A stretch of 18,143 nucleotides of DNA from positions 35,361 to 53,503 of the forward strand of contig MHEO01000002.1 in assembly GCA_001803875.1 (NCBI GenBank), written 5' to 3'. Numbering within the stretch: position 1 is the stretch's first letter; each line of letters begins with the position of its first letter. Position numbers and translations under genes: made by a program. Below the pieces are notes generated by a model, which was not told the DNA's origin, made no database searches, and was given only the letters and a program-made list of their open reading frames with translations. This DNA is from Nitrospirae bacterium RIFCSPHIGHO2_01_FULL_66_17 (GTDB taxonomy: Bacteria; Nitrospirota; Nitrospiria; 2-01-FULL-66-17). Below are positions 6,315 through 13,893 of this stretch, piece by piece.

Positions 6315-8048
6315 ATGCGCCGGTTGAGACTCGCCCTGGCCCAGATGAACAGCACCGTGGGGGACCTCGACCGCAACGCGGCGACGATCCGCCGCCTGAT
6401 CGGTGAGGCCCGCCGCGCCGGGGCCGACCTCGTGGCGTTCCCCGAAATGGCGCTGCCCGGGTACCCCCCGGAAGACCTGCTACTCAAGCCCCAGTTCATC
6501 CGCGACAACCTGCAGGCGCTGGACGCGATCGCGCCCGCGACCCGCGGCCTCGCGGCGATCGTCGGCGTGGTGGATCGCAACGGCGACATCTTCAACGCCG
6601 CCGCGGTGCTTGCCGACGGCCGCCGCGTGGGGATGTATCACAAGATGTACCTCCCGAACTACGGCGTGTTCGACGAGGACCGGTACTTTCAGGCGGGGCG
6701 GCGCTGCGCCGTCTTTCGGGTGGCCGGCGTCACGGTCGGCGTCAACATCTGCGAGGACATCTGGTACCCCGAGGGCCCGACGCAGCTCCAGGCGCTGGCG
6801 GGCGAGGCCGAGGTGATCGTGAACATCAACGCCTCGCCGTACTCCCAGGGCAAGGGCGCGTTCCGCGAGCGGATGTACGCGACGCGCGCGGCTGACAACC
6901 TCGTGATGGTCGCGGCGGTCAACATGGTGGGCGCGCAGGACGAACTGGTGTTCGACGGCCACAGTGTGGTCGTCGACCAGCACGGGGCTCTGATCGCGCG
7001 GGGCGGGCAATTCGTCGAAGAGCTGCTGGTGGTCGACCTGGATGTCGACGCGGTCTTTCAGTCCCGGCTCCACGACACCCGGCGGCGCAAGAAGAAGCTC
7101 GCGCTGCTGGAGCGGGACGGGGAGATCCAGCGGTTCGATCTCCCGCCGCTGAAGCCGCGGCCCCGGCGGTCGCGGCCGGCCCCCGCGGTCCCCGCGCTGC
7201 TGTCGCCGGAGGAAGAGGTGTACCGGGCCCTCACCGTGGGCGTCCGCGATTACGTCGCCAAGAACGGGTTCGAGACGGTGGTGATCGGGGTGAGCGGCGG
7301 CATCGATTCCGCGCTGACGACCGCGATCGCCGTGGACGCGCTGGGGGCCGCCCACGTCGTGGGCGTCTTCATGCCGTCGCCCTATACGTCGGTCGAGAGC
7401 CGGGAGGACGTCGACCGCCTCGCCAAGCGTCTGGGCGTCCGCCTCATCACGCTGCCGATCCACGACGTGATGGCCGATTACCACAAGACCCTGTCGCCCA
7501 CGTTCGGCAAGCGGCCCCCGGACATCGCCGAGGAAAACATCCAGGCCCGCATCCGGGGCAATCTGTTGATGGCGCTGTCCAACAAGTTCGGCTGGCTCGT
7601 TCTCACGACGGGCAACAAGAGCGAGATGAGCGTAGGGTACACGACCCTGTACGGCGACATGGCCGGCGGGTTCGCGGTGATCAAGGACGTGCCCAAGACC
7701 CTGGTGTACGCGCTGGCCCGCTTCCGCAACCGCCGGGAGGAGGTGATTCCGCAGCGGGTGTTGGACCGGGCGCCCACGGCCGAGTTGCGCCCCCACCAGC
7801 GCGACGAGGACACGCTCCCGCCCTACGCGGTCCTGGATCCCATTCTGCGCGCCTACGTCGAGGACGACCGCAGCGTGGAGGACATCGTGGCGATGGGCTA
7901 CCCGCGCGCGACAGTCGCGGCCGTGGCCCGGATGGTCGACGGCAGCGAATACAAACGCCGGCAATCCCCGATCGGCATCAAGCTCACCCCCCGCGCCCTC
8001 GGCAAGGACCGCCGCATGCCGGTGACGAACCGGTACCGGGAGCGGTGA
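6315..8048 (+). CDS. nadE: Glutamine-dependent NAD+ synthetase
   Basis: A 577-residue two-domain enzyme that makes NAD+ from deamido-NAD+, ATP and glutamine in the cytoplasm. The N-terminal nitrilase-like glutaminase has the full triad: E44 (FPEMALPGY), K110 (YHKMYLPNY) and C146 (VNICEDIW). The C-terminal synthetase domain carries the pyrophosphate loop S327-G-G-I-D-S332 (VSGGIDSALT) and the conserved TTGNKSEMSVGY and GDMAGGFAVIKDVPKT segments. ATG 6315 is chosen because GGAGG lies 6 bases upstream and the promoter would not transcribe any longer version. The length is typical of the bacterial glutaminase-fused form. It has its own promoter, so its position behind the iron operon is probably incidental. 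Confidence 0.96.
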   Translation: MRRLRLALAQMNSTVGDLDRNAATIRRLIGEARRAGADLVAFPEMALPGYPPEDLLLKPQFIRDNLQALDAIAPATRGLAAIVGVVDRNGDIFNAAAVLADGRRVGMYHKMYLPNYGVFDEDRYFQAGRRCAVFRVAGVTVGVNICEDIWYPEGPTQLQALAGEAEVIVNINASPYSQGKGAFRERMYATRAADNLVMVAAVNMVGAQDELVFDGHSVVVDQHGALIARGGQFVEELLVVDLDVDAVFQSRLHDTRRRKKKLALLERDGEIQRFDLPPLKPRPRRSRPAPAVPALLSPEEEVYRALTVGVRDYVAKNGFETVVIGVSGGIDSALTTAIAVDALGAAHVVGVFMPSPYTSVESREDVDRLAKRLGVRLITLPIHDVMADYHKTLSPTFGKRPPDIAEENIQARIRGNLLMALSNKFGWLVLTTGNKSEMSVGYTTLYGDMAGGFAVIKDVPKTLVYALARFRNRREEVIPQRVLDRAPTAELRPHQRDEDTLPPYAVLDPILRAYVEDDRSVEDIVAMGYPRATVAAVARMVDGSEYKRRQSPIGIKLTPRALGKDRRMPVTNRYRER

Positions 8049-8076
8049 CGACGTGGGCGCTTGACCCCGCTAGCGG

Positions 8077-8124
8077 GGGATCAGCGGGATCAGAGCGGGA
8101 TCAGGATCATGGGATCAGGGTCAG
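8077..8124 (+). repeat. GGGATCAG short repeat cluster
   Basis: Four exact GGGATCAG units at 8077, 8086, 8097 and 8111, plus degenerate GGATCAT and GGGTCAG copies, irregularly spaced by 9-14 bases, directly after the CTAG palindrome. Similar GGGTCAG-rich stretches flank REP-associated (Y1) transposases in many genomes, so this may be a decayed remnant; no transposase is present. Confidence 0.55.
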
Positions 8125-8309
8125 ACATTGACTTGCAGTGACCAGTTTGGACACCCGGCGCGGGGTGTGCGGCGTCCGAGTTGGCAAGTGCTTTGCGCGC
8201 GACGTATTTCACCGCCCTGCACATCATCGCTCCCCACGCGCCGGCTGACGGTCAGGGATTCGTGGCGAACGCCGTCGTGTGAACGCACGGCGCGGGTCTC
8301 TCGGTTCCG

Positions 8310-8339
8310 TTGACCAGTCCCGCACGGCCCTGCTAGAGT
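8310..8339 (+). promoter_or_regulatory. Promoter of the orphan gene at 8350
   Basis: TTGACC (8310-8315), an 18-base spacer and TAGAGT (8334-8339). The GTG start at 8350 lies 10 bases after the -10 hexamer and has no Shine-Dalgarno, again predicting a leaderless transcript. Confidence 0.65.
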
Positions 8340-8349
8340 AGCCCCTCTC

Positions 8350-8619
8350 GTGACGGAGCCCGCCGTGTTCACCGAAGAAAAAACCTTCAACCTTCGCTTT
8401 AACTTGGAAGTCGCGTTCCCCGACGCGTACGATGGGGACGAAGATCACCATGCCTGGCTCTCGGAGTGGGAGGACGGGATGAAGGGGGAGGTGATCAAGG
8501 CGGTCTTCGCTGCGCTCCGGCGCCACCCGTCGTGGACCGCCCACGTGCGCAATCGAGGCGTCTCCGCCGAGAACGAGATTGAGATCGTGGTGGGCAAGAC
8601 CATTACGGAACGATCTTGA
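8350..8619 (+). CDS. Small acidic protein of unknown function
   Basis: An 89-residue soluble protein starting at GTG (MTEPAVFTEEKTFNLRF). It has a mixed alpha/beta look: a beta-rich start, an acidic patch (YDGDEDHH), an amphipathic helix (KGEVIKAVFAALRRHP) and a beta-like end (AENEIEIVVGKTI). No signal peptide, membrane span or metal motif is evident, and I do not recognise a family. Support for being real: normal composition, a well-placed promoter 10 bases upstream and a clean end. The last 17 bases overlap, tail to tail, the end of the sugar dehydrogenase gene on the other strand. It is likely leaderless and monocistronic. Confidence 0.7.
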   Translation: MTEPAVFTEEKTFNLRFNLEVAFPDAYDGDEDHHAWLSEWEDGMKGEVIKAVFAALRRHPSWTAHVRNRGVSAENEIEIVVGKTITERS

Positions 8620-9796
8620 GCACCTCTCCCGCGTAGTCAATCACGTACAGCTCACGCTGCTCGTCTTCTCCGAACGAGCTGATGCTCCGTCCCGTCTCGA
8701 GCAGCTTCTGCTGCCGGGTGACGGTGCGGCCGTCGTAGCGGAGCGCCCAGATCCGGCCGTTGCCGAAGTCACCATAGATGTAGGCGCCGCAGAGGGCTGG
8801 GAGGGCGCGGCCCCGGTAGACGGGGCCGCCGATCACGGTCGTCCCCTCCGAGCGGGTGTAGTCCAGAATCGGCGGCTCCAGCCCGGTTCGGTCGCAGGTC
8901 GACTGGACGCCTGGCGTGCAGATCGTGCCTTCCATGATGTTCCACCCGTAGTTGTTGCCCTTCGCGATCACGTCGATCTCCTCGCGCGCGTTCTGGCCGA
9001 CGTCCGCGGCGTACAGCCATCCCGTCACGGGGTCGAAGGCGAAGCGCCACGGGTTGCGGAGGCCGTAGGCCCAGATTTCGGGCGCGGCGTTCTTCCGCCC
9101 CACGAAGGGATTGTCGGGGGGGATGCCGTAGGCGGCCGTCCCTTCCCCGTGGTCCACGTCGATCCGGAGCATCTTGCCGAGCAGCGTCGCGAGGTTCTGT
9201 CCGTTCCCGTGCGGATCGTTGGCCGCGCCGCCGTCGCCCATGCCGATGTACAGCATCCCGTCCGGTCCGAACGCAATCTCCCCGCCGTTGTGGTTGCTGT
9301 AGGGCTGGGGGATGGTCAGGAGGATGCGCTCGACGCGCGCGTCGGCCGCGTCGGCCCCCTCGGCCGCCCGGAACTCCGAGATCACGGTGTGCAGCCCGCC
9401 CGCCCGGGACGTGTAGTTGACGAAGAACCGGCCGTTCTGCGCGAAGGCGGGGTGAAAGGCCAGCCCCAACAGCCCCATCTCGCCGCCGGAGGTCATCCGA
9501 TCCCGGATATCCAAAAACGGTGTTTTGAGCGGTTGACCCTTTTTCAGCGACTGGATCGTCCCCCGTTGTTCGACGAGAAACAGTCGCCCGGTCCCGTCGC
9601 CCGCGTGGAAGAGCCCGAGCGGCGCCTTCAAGCCCTTGGCGACGGATTTCAGGCGGATCGACGGAAACGGTGGAGGCGGACCCTGCAATTGGCACGGCGC
9701 GGGCGAGGCGGCGTGGGCGATCGGCGCGGCCTCGGCCCACGCGCCGACGATCAGGGCGAGGAGAGTGAGACGCGCGATGGCGGTGACGGTGGGCAT
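8603..9796 (-). CDS. Secreted PQQ-dependent sugar dehydrogenase family protein
   Basis: A 397-residue exported beta-propeller of the glucose/sorbosone dehydrogenase (GSDH, soluble PQQ quinoprotein) family. A signal peptide ends near AHA-AS (about residue 29). Family blocks are in order: LGLAFHPAF with the candidate catalytic His, SNHNGGEIAFGPDGMLYIGM, GDGGAANDPHGNGQ, LLGKMLRIDVD, YGLRNPWRFAFDP with the cofactor-contacting Arg, NNYGWNIMEG and YIYGDFGNGRIWAL. Two Cys (TICTPGVQSTCDR) may form a disulfide. GAGGT precedes ATG 9796. It follows the thioredoxin-TPR gene by 22 bases, making it the last gene of the copper-ATPase unit. It would oxidise an aldose in the periplasm, but many GSDH relatives have untested substrates. 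Confidence 0.9.
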   Translation of the reverse strand: MPTVTAIARLTLLALIVGAWAEAAPIAHAASPAPCQLQGPPPPFPSIRLKSVAKGLKAPLGLFHAGDGTGRLFLVEQRGTIQSLKKGQPLKTPFLDIRDRMTSGGEMGLLGLAFHPAFAQNGRFFVNYTSRAGGLHTVISEFRAAEGADAADARVERILLTIPQPYSNHNGGEIAFGPDGMLYIGMGDGGAANDPHGNGQNLATLLGKMLRIDVDHGEGTAAYGIPPDNPFVGRKNAAPEIWAYGLRNPWRFAFDPVTGWLYAADVGQNAREEIDVIAKGNNYGWNIMEGTICTPGVQSTCDRTGLEPPILDYTRSEGTTVIGGPVYRGRALPALCGAYIYGDFGNGRIWALRYDGRTVTRQQKLLETGRSISSFGEDEQRELYVIDYAGEVLKIVP

Positions 9797-9818
9797 GGGT
9801 TACCTCGGCACGGGGTTG

Positions 9819-10679
9819 TCAGAAGATCGCGCGCGCCAGCTTTTCACGGTATTCCTCGGCCAGGGGGCTGCGGGCGCCGACGATCTCGAAGATGTGCAGC
9901 ATCATCTTACGCGCGGCCCCGTCCTTGAAGCGCCGGTCCTGCTTGAGGACGGTCAGATACTCCTCCAACGCCTCCCGATACTGCTGCTTGGCGGCGTGGA
10001 GCGAGGCGAGTTGGAAGCGCGCCTCGATGTCCTGGGGATTGCGCCGCAGCGCGGCGCGCAGATCGTCCATCGACGGGGCCGTCGCCTCAAGGCGCGCGAG
10101 ATCCAGTCGCGCCTTGAGCGCAATCACGTCGTCCTGCACCTGAAGCGGGCCCGCCAGGCGGTCGTACGCCGCCTGGGCGTCCGGCCACCGTTCGAGCCGG
10201 ACGAGGACGCGGAGCTCGCCCACCGACGCGGCGGCGTGGCGCGGGTCGGCCTGCAACGCCTCGCGGTACGTCCCAAGGGCGTCTTCCCCCCGCTGCTCGG
10301 ATTCCAGGCGCGCCGCCTGCCCGGCCAGCTCGTCGGCCTTCGTGGGGATCAGGCGCCTGATGAATTCCCGGATGGACGGCTCGGGCAGGGCGCCGATGAA
10401 TTCATCCACTACCTTGCCGTTGCGGAACGCCTTGACGCTCGGGATCGTCTGGATGCGGTAGCGCTGGGCGAGGGTGAAGTTTCGATCGGTGTCCACCTTG
10501 GCCAGGACGACTTGGCCCTCGTACTTCTCCACCACCTCTTCCAGGATCGGCCCCAGGTACCGGCACGGGCCGCACCACTCCGCCCAGAAATCGACGAGCA
10601 CGGGCACGCGGTGGGACGCCTCGATCACGAGGCGGTCGAACGTGGCCTCGTCGGTGTCGACGATCCAGGGCTCCGTCAC
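9819..10679 (-). CDS. Thioredoxin-TPR chaperone (CnoX/YbbN type)
   Basis: A 286-residue cytoplasmic protein: thioredoxin fold at residues 1-110 with an intact redox motif W35-C36-G-P-C39, followed by about 170 residues of TPR-like helical repeats (EDALGTYREALQADPRHAAA; IEARFQLASLHAAKQQYREA). Length and order match CnoX/YbbN, which in E. coli protects proteins from oxidation as a holdase passing clients to GroEL. The E. coli protein has lost the catalytic pair, whereas this one retains CGPC and could be a true reductase. The start is GTG 10679 with GGAG about 10 bases before it. The gene sits 19 bases after the Cu-ATPase gene and 22 bases before the sugar dehydrogenase, so all three look cotranscribed. 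Confidence 0.92.
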   Translation of the reverse strand: MTEPWIVDTDEATFDRLVIEASHRVPVLVDFWAEWCGPCRYLGPILEEVVEKYEGQVVLAKVDTDRNFTLAQRYRIQTIPSVKAFRNGKVVDEFIGALPEPSIREFIRRLIPTKADELAGQAARLESEQRGEDALGTYREALQADPRHAAASVGELRVLVRLERWPDAQAAYDRLAGPLQVQDDVIALKARLDLARLEATAPSMDDLRAALRRNPQDIEARFQLASLHAAKQQYREALEEYLTVLKQDRRFKDGAARKMMLHIFEIVGARSPLAEEYREKLARAIF

Positions 10680-10698
10680 GCGGGTCGTCTCCGTGGCG

Positions 10699-13092
10699 TC
10701 ACAGGCGCAGGGTCCGAAGGCGGAGCGAGTTGGCGATCACCGACACCGAGCTGAAGCTCATCGCGGCGCTGGCCCAGATCGGACTGATGAGCAGGCCGAA
10801 GAACGGGTAGAACAGCCCCGCGGCGACCGGCACGCCGACGGTGTTGTACACGAACGCGAAGAACAGGTTCTGGCGGATCGTCCGCATCGTGGCGCGGCTG
10901 AGCCGCCGGGCCCGGACGATGGCGCGCAGATCGCCCTTCACCAGGGTGACCCCCGCGCTCTGCATGGCCACGTCGGTGCCGGCGCCCATCGCGATTCCGA
11001 CGTGGGCCTGGGCGAGCGCCGGGGCGTCGTTCACGCCGTCGCCCGCCATGGCGACGATGCGGCCTTGGGCTTGGAGTCGCCGGACGATGTCGCGCTTCTG
11101 GTCCGGCAGCACCTCGGCCGTGACCTCGTCGATCCCGAGCCGGGCGGCGACCGCCCGGGCGGTGACCCGGGAGTCGCCGGTGAGCATGACGATGCGCACG
11201 CCGTCGCGGTGCAGTTGATCGATCGCCTCGGGCGTCGTCGATTTGATGGGGTCCGAAATGGCGAGCAGCCCGGCGACGCGGCCGTCCACCGCCAGCCACA
11301 CGACGGTGGCTCCGTCGCGGCGCTTCGCGTCGGCGCGCGCGGCCAGGTCGCCGACGGTGAGGCCGCGCTCCTCCAGCATCGTCTGCGTGCCGAGGACGAT
11401 CTGACGGTTCTCGACGACGCCCTCGACGCCCTTGCCGGTCGTCGACTGGAAGGATCGGACCTCCGTCAGGCGAAGGTCCCTGGCCTGGGAGCCCGCGACG
11501 ATTGCCGCGGCCAGCGGGTGTTCGCTTGCGCGCTCCAGGCTTGCGGCCAAGCGCAGGACCTCGTCCGCCTCGAATTCCGGAGCGGGTTCGACCGAGTCCA
11601 GGCGGGGCTTGCCCTCGGTCAGGGTGCCGGTCTTGTCCACGACCAGGGTGTCCACCCGTTCGAGCATCTCCAGCGCCTCGGCGTTCTTGATCAACACGCC
11701 GGTCTCGGCCCCGCGCCCCACGCCGACCATGACCGCCATTGGCGTGGCCAGGCCCAGCGCGCACGGGCAGGCGATGATCAGCACCGCCACCGCGCTGACC
11801 AGGGCGAGCGCCAGGCGGGGATCCGGACCCCACGCGGCCCAGATCCCGAACGAGAGGAGGCTCACCGCCACCACGATCGGCACGAAATAGCTCGACACGG
11901 TGTCGGCGACGCGCTGGATCGGCGCGCGGCTGCGCTGCGCGTCGCCGACCATGCGGACGATCCGGGCCAACAGCGTGTCGGCGCCGACCCGCTGCGCCGT
12001 CATCACCAGGCTTCCCGTCCCGTTGATCGTGCCGCCGACGAGCGGGGAGGCCGTGGTCTTCTCCACCGGGATCGGTTCGCCGGTGATCATCGACTCGTCC
12101 ACCGAGGAGCGGCCGTCCGAGACAACGCCGTCCACGGGGACCTTCTCCCCCGGCCTCACGCGCAGGACGTCGCCCGGCATGATCTGATCGAGCGGGACGT
12201 CCTCCTCGCGCCCGTTGCGGAGGCGGCGCGCGGTCTTGGGGGCGAGGCCGAGCAGCGCTCGAATGGCCGAGCCGGTCCGGCTGCGCGCGCGGAGCTCCAG
12301 GACCTGGCCGAGCAGGACCAGGGCCGTGATCGCCACCGCGGTGTCGAAATAGGGTTCGACCGCGCCGTGCGCGCGAAAGCCCCCGGGAAAGGCGCCGGGG
12401 ACGACGGCCGCGGCCACGCTGTAGAGAAAGGCGGCGCCGACGCCCAGGGCAATGAGGGTGAACATGTTGAGGCTGCGGTTGACGACGGACGCCCAGCCCC
12501 GCTCGAAGAACGGTTTCCCGGCCCAGAGGACGACCGGCGTCGAGAGCAGGAGTTGGATCCAGTTGGAGACCGGGAGGGAGATGATGTCGCGCATACGTCC
12601 CGGAAACAGCAGGTCCGCGGCGGCGAGGGCGACGACGGGCAATCCCACCACCACGCTGACCCGGAACCGGCGGGTCATGTCGATCAGTTCGGGGTTCGGC
12701 CCCTCGTCCAATCGGATCGTCCGCGGCTCGAGCGCCATCCCGCACTTGGGGCAGGCCCCCGGGCGATCGCGGACGATCTCGGGATCCATCGGGCAGATAT
12801 ACTCCACGCGGCTTCCCGGCGGAGCGAGCGACGACGCGCCCGGCGGGGGCGCGGCCGGTCGGGGCCGGGCGGGGCCGAAGGTGATCAGGCCCTCCGCTGG
12901 CCGCGAAAGGTAGCGGTCGGGGTTGGCCGTGAACTTCTCGCGGCAGCCGGGGTTGCAGAAATAGTAGGTGGCCCCCGCGTGGATGTGGGTTCCCCCACCG
13001 GGATGGCTGGTGTCGACCGACATCCCGCAGACGGGATCTTGCGCGCTCAGATTGGTTTCGGCAGGCGTCACACGCGGGTCCGCATCATACAT
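10699..13092 (-). CDS. copA: Cu+-type P1B ATPase with YHS and metal-binding N-terminus
   Basis: A 797-residue heavy-metal exporting P-type ATPase of the inner membrane. The N-terminus has a YHS domain (residues about 17-65: DPVCGM and YFCNPGC) and then a heavy-metal-binding domain (98-122: YICPMDPE and CPKCGM) instead of the usual HMA domains. Core motifs are present: TGEPIPV, C442-P-C444 (ACPCALGLATP), phosphorylated D486 (DKTGTLTEG), SEHPLA, TGDSR and GDGVNDAPALAQA. FVYNTVGVP in TM7 and MSFSSVSV in TM8 match the Cu+/Ag+ (P1B-1) signature, so it probably exports monovalent copper or silver. ATG 13092 has no Shine-Dalgarno and lies about 9 bases from the predicted transcription start. It is the first gene of a leftward unit with a thioredoxin-TPR protein and a sugar dehydrogenase. 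The metal choice is inferred. Confidence 0.93.
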   Translation of the reverse strand: MYDADPRVTPAETNLSAQDPVCGMSVDTSHPGGGTHIHAGATYYFCNPGCREKFTANPDRYLSRPAEGLITFGPARPRPAAPPPGASSLAPPGSRVEYICPMDPEIVRDRPGACPKCGMALEPRTIRLDEGPNPELIDMTRRFRVSVVVGLPVVALAAADLLFPGRMRDIISLPVSNWIQLLLSTPVVLWAGKPFFERGWASVVNRSLNMFTLIALGVGAAFLYSVAAAVVPGAFPGGFRAHGAVEPYFDTAVAITALVLLGQVLELRARSRTGSAIRALLGLAPKTARRLRNGREEDVPLDQIMPGDVLRVRPGEKVPVDGVVSDGRSSVDESMITGEPIPVEKTTASPLVGGTINGTGSLVMTAQRVGADTLLARIVRMVGDAQRSRAPIQRVADTVSSYFVPIVVAVSLLSFGIWAAWGPDPRLALALVSAVAVLIIACPCALGLATPMAVMVGVGRGAETGVLIKNAEALEMLERVDTLVVDKTGTLTEGKPRLDSVEPAPEFEADEVLRLAASLERASEHPLAAAIVAGSQARDLRLTEVRSFQSTTGKGVEGVVENRQIVLGTQTMLEERGLTVGDLAARADAKRRDGATVVWLAVDGRVAGLLAISDPIKSTTPEAIDQLHRDGVRIVMLTGDSRVTARAVAARLGIDEVTAEVLPDQKRDIVRRLQAQGRIVAMAGDGVNDAPALAQAHVGIAMGAGTDVAMQSAGVTLVKGDLRAIVRARRLSRATMRTIRQNLFFAFVYNTVGVPVAAGLFYPFFGLLISPIWASAAMSFSSVSVIANSLRLRTLRL

Positions 13093-13108
13093 GGGGATGA
13101 CACCCGCG

Positions 13109-13138
13109 AGCCTAGCGTAAACGGTTGTTCGGAATCAA
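13109..13138 (-). promoter_or_regulatory. Promoter of the Cu-ATPase unit
   Basis: On the minus strand: TTGATT (13138-13133), an 18-base spacer and TAGGCT (13114-13109), followed by the discriminator CGCG. The ATG at 13092 is 16 bases from the -10 box, so the leader is very short. No copper-regulator (CueR-like) dyad between the boxes is evident. Confidence 0.6.
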
Positions 13139-13149
13139 GGCGCGCCATC

Positions 13150-13178
13150 TTGTATTTTCCGTCGCAACTCGGTAGGCT
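13150..13178 (+). promoter_or_regulatory. Promoter of the DUF3386 unit
   Basis: TTGTAT (13150-13155), a 17-base spacer and TAGGCT (13173-13178), followed by CGCG. A GGAGG ribosome site (13192-13196) and ATG 13204 follow. The -10 plus discriminator is the same 10-mer as in the divergent promoter of the Cu-ATPase. Confidence 0.6.
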
Positions 13179-13203
13179 CGCGTCCACAACGGGAGGGCGG
13201 ACG

Positions 13204-13878
13204 ATGCAGACCTATCAACAGACGAGCGAACCCGTGGCCGCGGCCGACGACCCCGCGGCGCGCGATCTCCTCCAGCGCGCCTTCGGCTCGACGTACCGCT
13301 GGAGCGCGGCGTTCAAGGGATTTTCGGCGCGGCTGCGCGTCGAGGAAGCGGGGAGGGCCGTCGAAGGCACCGTGGACGTGAGGTTGCCCGAGTCGATCAC
13401 CGTGTCGCTGGCCGACCCCGAGCTGCAGAAGTGGACGGAGGGGCAGGTCGGGATGATGGCCGTCCACCGCGGCCACCGGACGTTTGAAGAAGCCGACGGG
13501 CGGCACACGCTGACGCTGGGCGAGGAGGATGGCCACCCGCTGGGACGGCTCCTGCTCATCCACGGCGACGGGATGAACTCCCGATACCGCGTCGCGGGCG
13601 ACCGGATCCGGCAGATCAACCGCAGCATGGGGCCGGTGCGGTTCACCATCAACGTCGAGGACGCGCTGACCACGCCGGACGGCCGGCACCTCACGACCCG
13701 CTACACCGTGTATTACTTTCACCCGACGGACGGCGCGATCAAGCAGGTGGACAGCATCACGGATCATCATGCGGTCGTGGACGGCGTCCATCTGCCGGGA
13801 ACGCGCCGCATCATCAACGCGGAACACGGCGAGGTCCGGGTGCGGATGCTGGTGTTCAGCGACCACAAACTGGCGTGA
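13204..13878 (+). CDS. DUF3386-like protein
   Basis: A 224-residue, probably cytoplasmic protein resembling DUF3386, a family of unknown function best known from cyanobacteria. The start matches the pattern of that family (ARDLLQRAFGSTYRWSAAFKGF). The rest is beta-rich with alternating charged/hydrophobic strands (RYTVYYFHPTDGAIKQVDSI; LPGTRRIINAEHGEVRVRML), suggesting a lipocalin- or LolA-like ligand-binding sheet, though no signal peptide is visible. ATG 13204 has GGAGG 7 bases upstream. It is the first gene of a rightward unit with the zinc-ribbon gene (15-base gap) and the ArsC-family gene. The frame stays open for about 900 codons upstream only because it runs antisense to the Cu-ATPase unit. 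Confidence 0.78.
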   Translation: MQTYQQTSEPVAAADDPAARDLLQRAFGSTYRWSAAFKGFSARLRVEEAGRAVEGTVDVRLPESITVSLADPELQKWTEGQVGMMAVHRGHRTFEEADGRHTLTLGEEDGHPLGRLLLIHGDGMNSRYRVAGDRIRQINRSMGPVRFTINVEDALTTPDGRHLTTRYTVYYFHPTDGAIKQVDSITDHHAVVDGVHLPGTRRIINAEHGEVRVRMLVFSDHKLA

Positions 13879-13893
13879 CTGGGGGGAAGAGCG

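Larger units (their letters stand above)
8049..8349. other. Gene-free gap after nadE
   Basis: Some 300 bases without a credible gene. It holds a perfect 14-base palindrome CCCCGCTAGCGGGG (8065-8078, no T-run, so not a standard terminator), the GGGATCAG cluster (8077-8124), a weak 6-bp hairpin (ACACCC/GGGTGT, 8152-8169) and the promoter of the next gene. Short open frames in it lack ribosome sites and sensible composition. I see no tRNA or riboswitch-like fold. Confidence 0.6.

Noticed and set aside
8065..8078. Rho-independent terminator of nadE
   Set aside because: The palindrome has no loop to speak of and no T-run after it.
8077..8124. CRISPR array
   Set aside because: Repeat units of 8 bases with 1-6 base gaps do not fit repeat-spacer structure, and no cas genes are present.
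8579..9928. 449-codon plus-strand frame across the sugar dehydrogenase
   Set aside because: Antisense shadow; the minus strand carries all GSDH family motifs.
10676..12745. 689-codon frame on the minus strand overlapping the Cu-ATPase
   Set aside because: Out-of-frame shadow of the ATPase with Arg/Gly/Pro-rich nonsense composition and no motifs.
10474..13203. Very long open frame upstream of and in phase with the DUF3386 protein
   Set aside because: It lies antisense to the Cu-ATPase and thioredoxin-TPR genes, has low-complexity Arg/Gly/Asp/His composition and is open only because of high GC; the ribosome site and promoter put the start at 13204.
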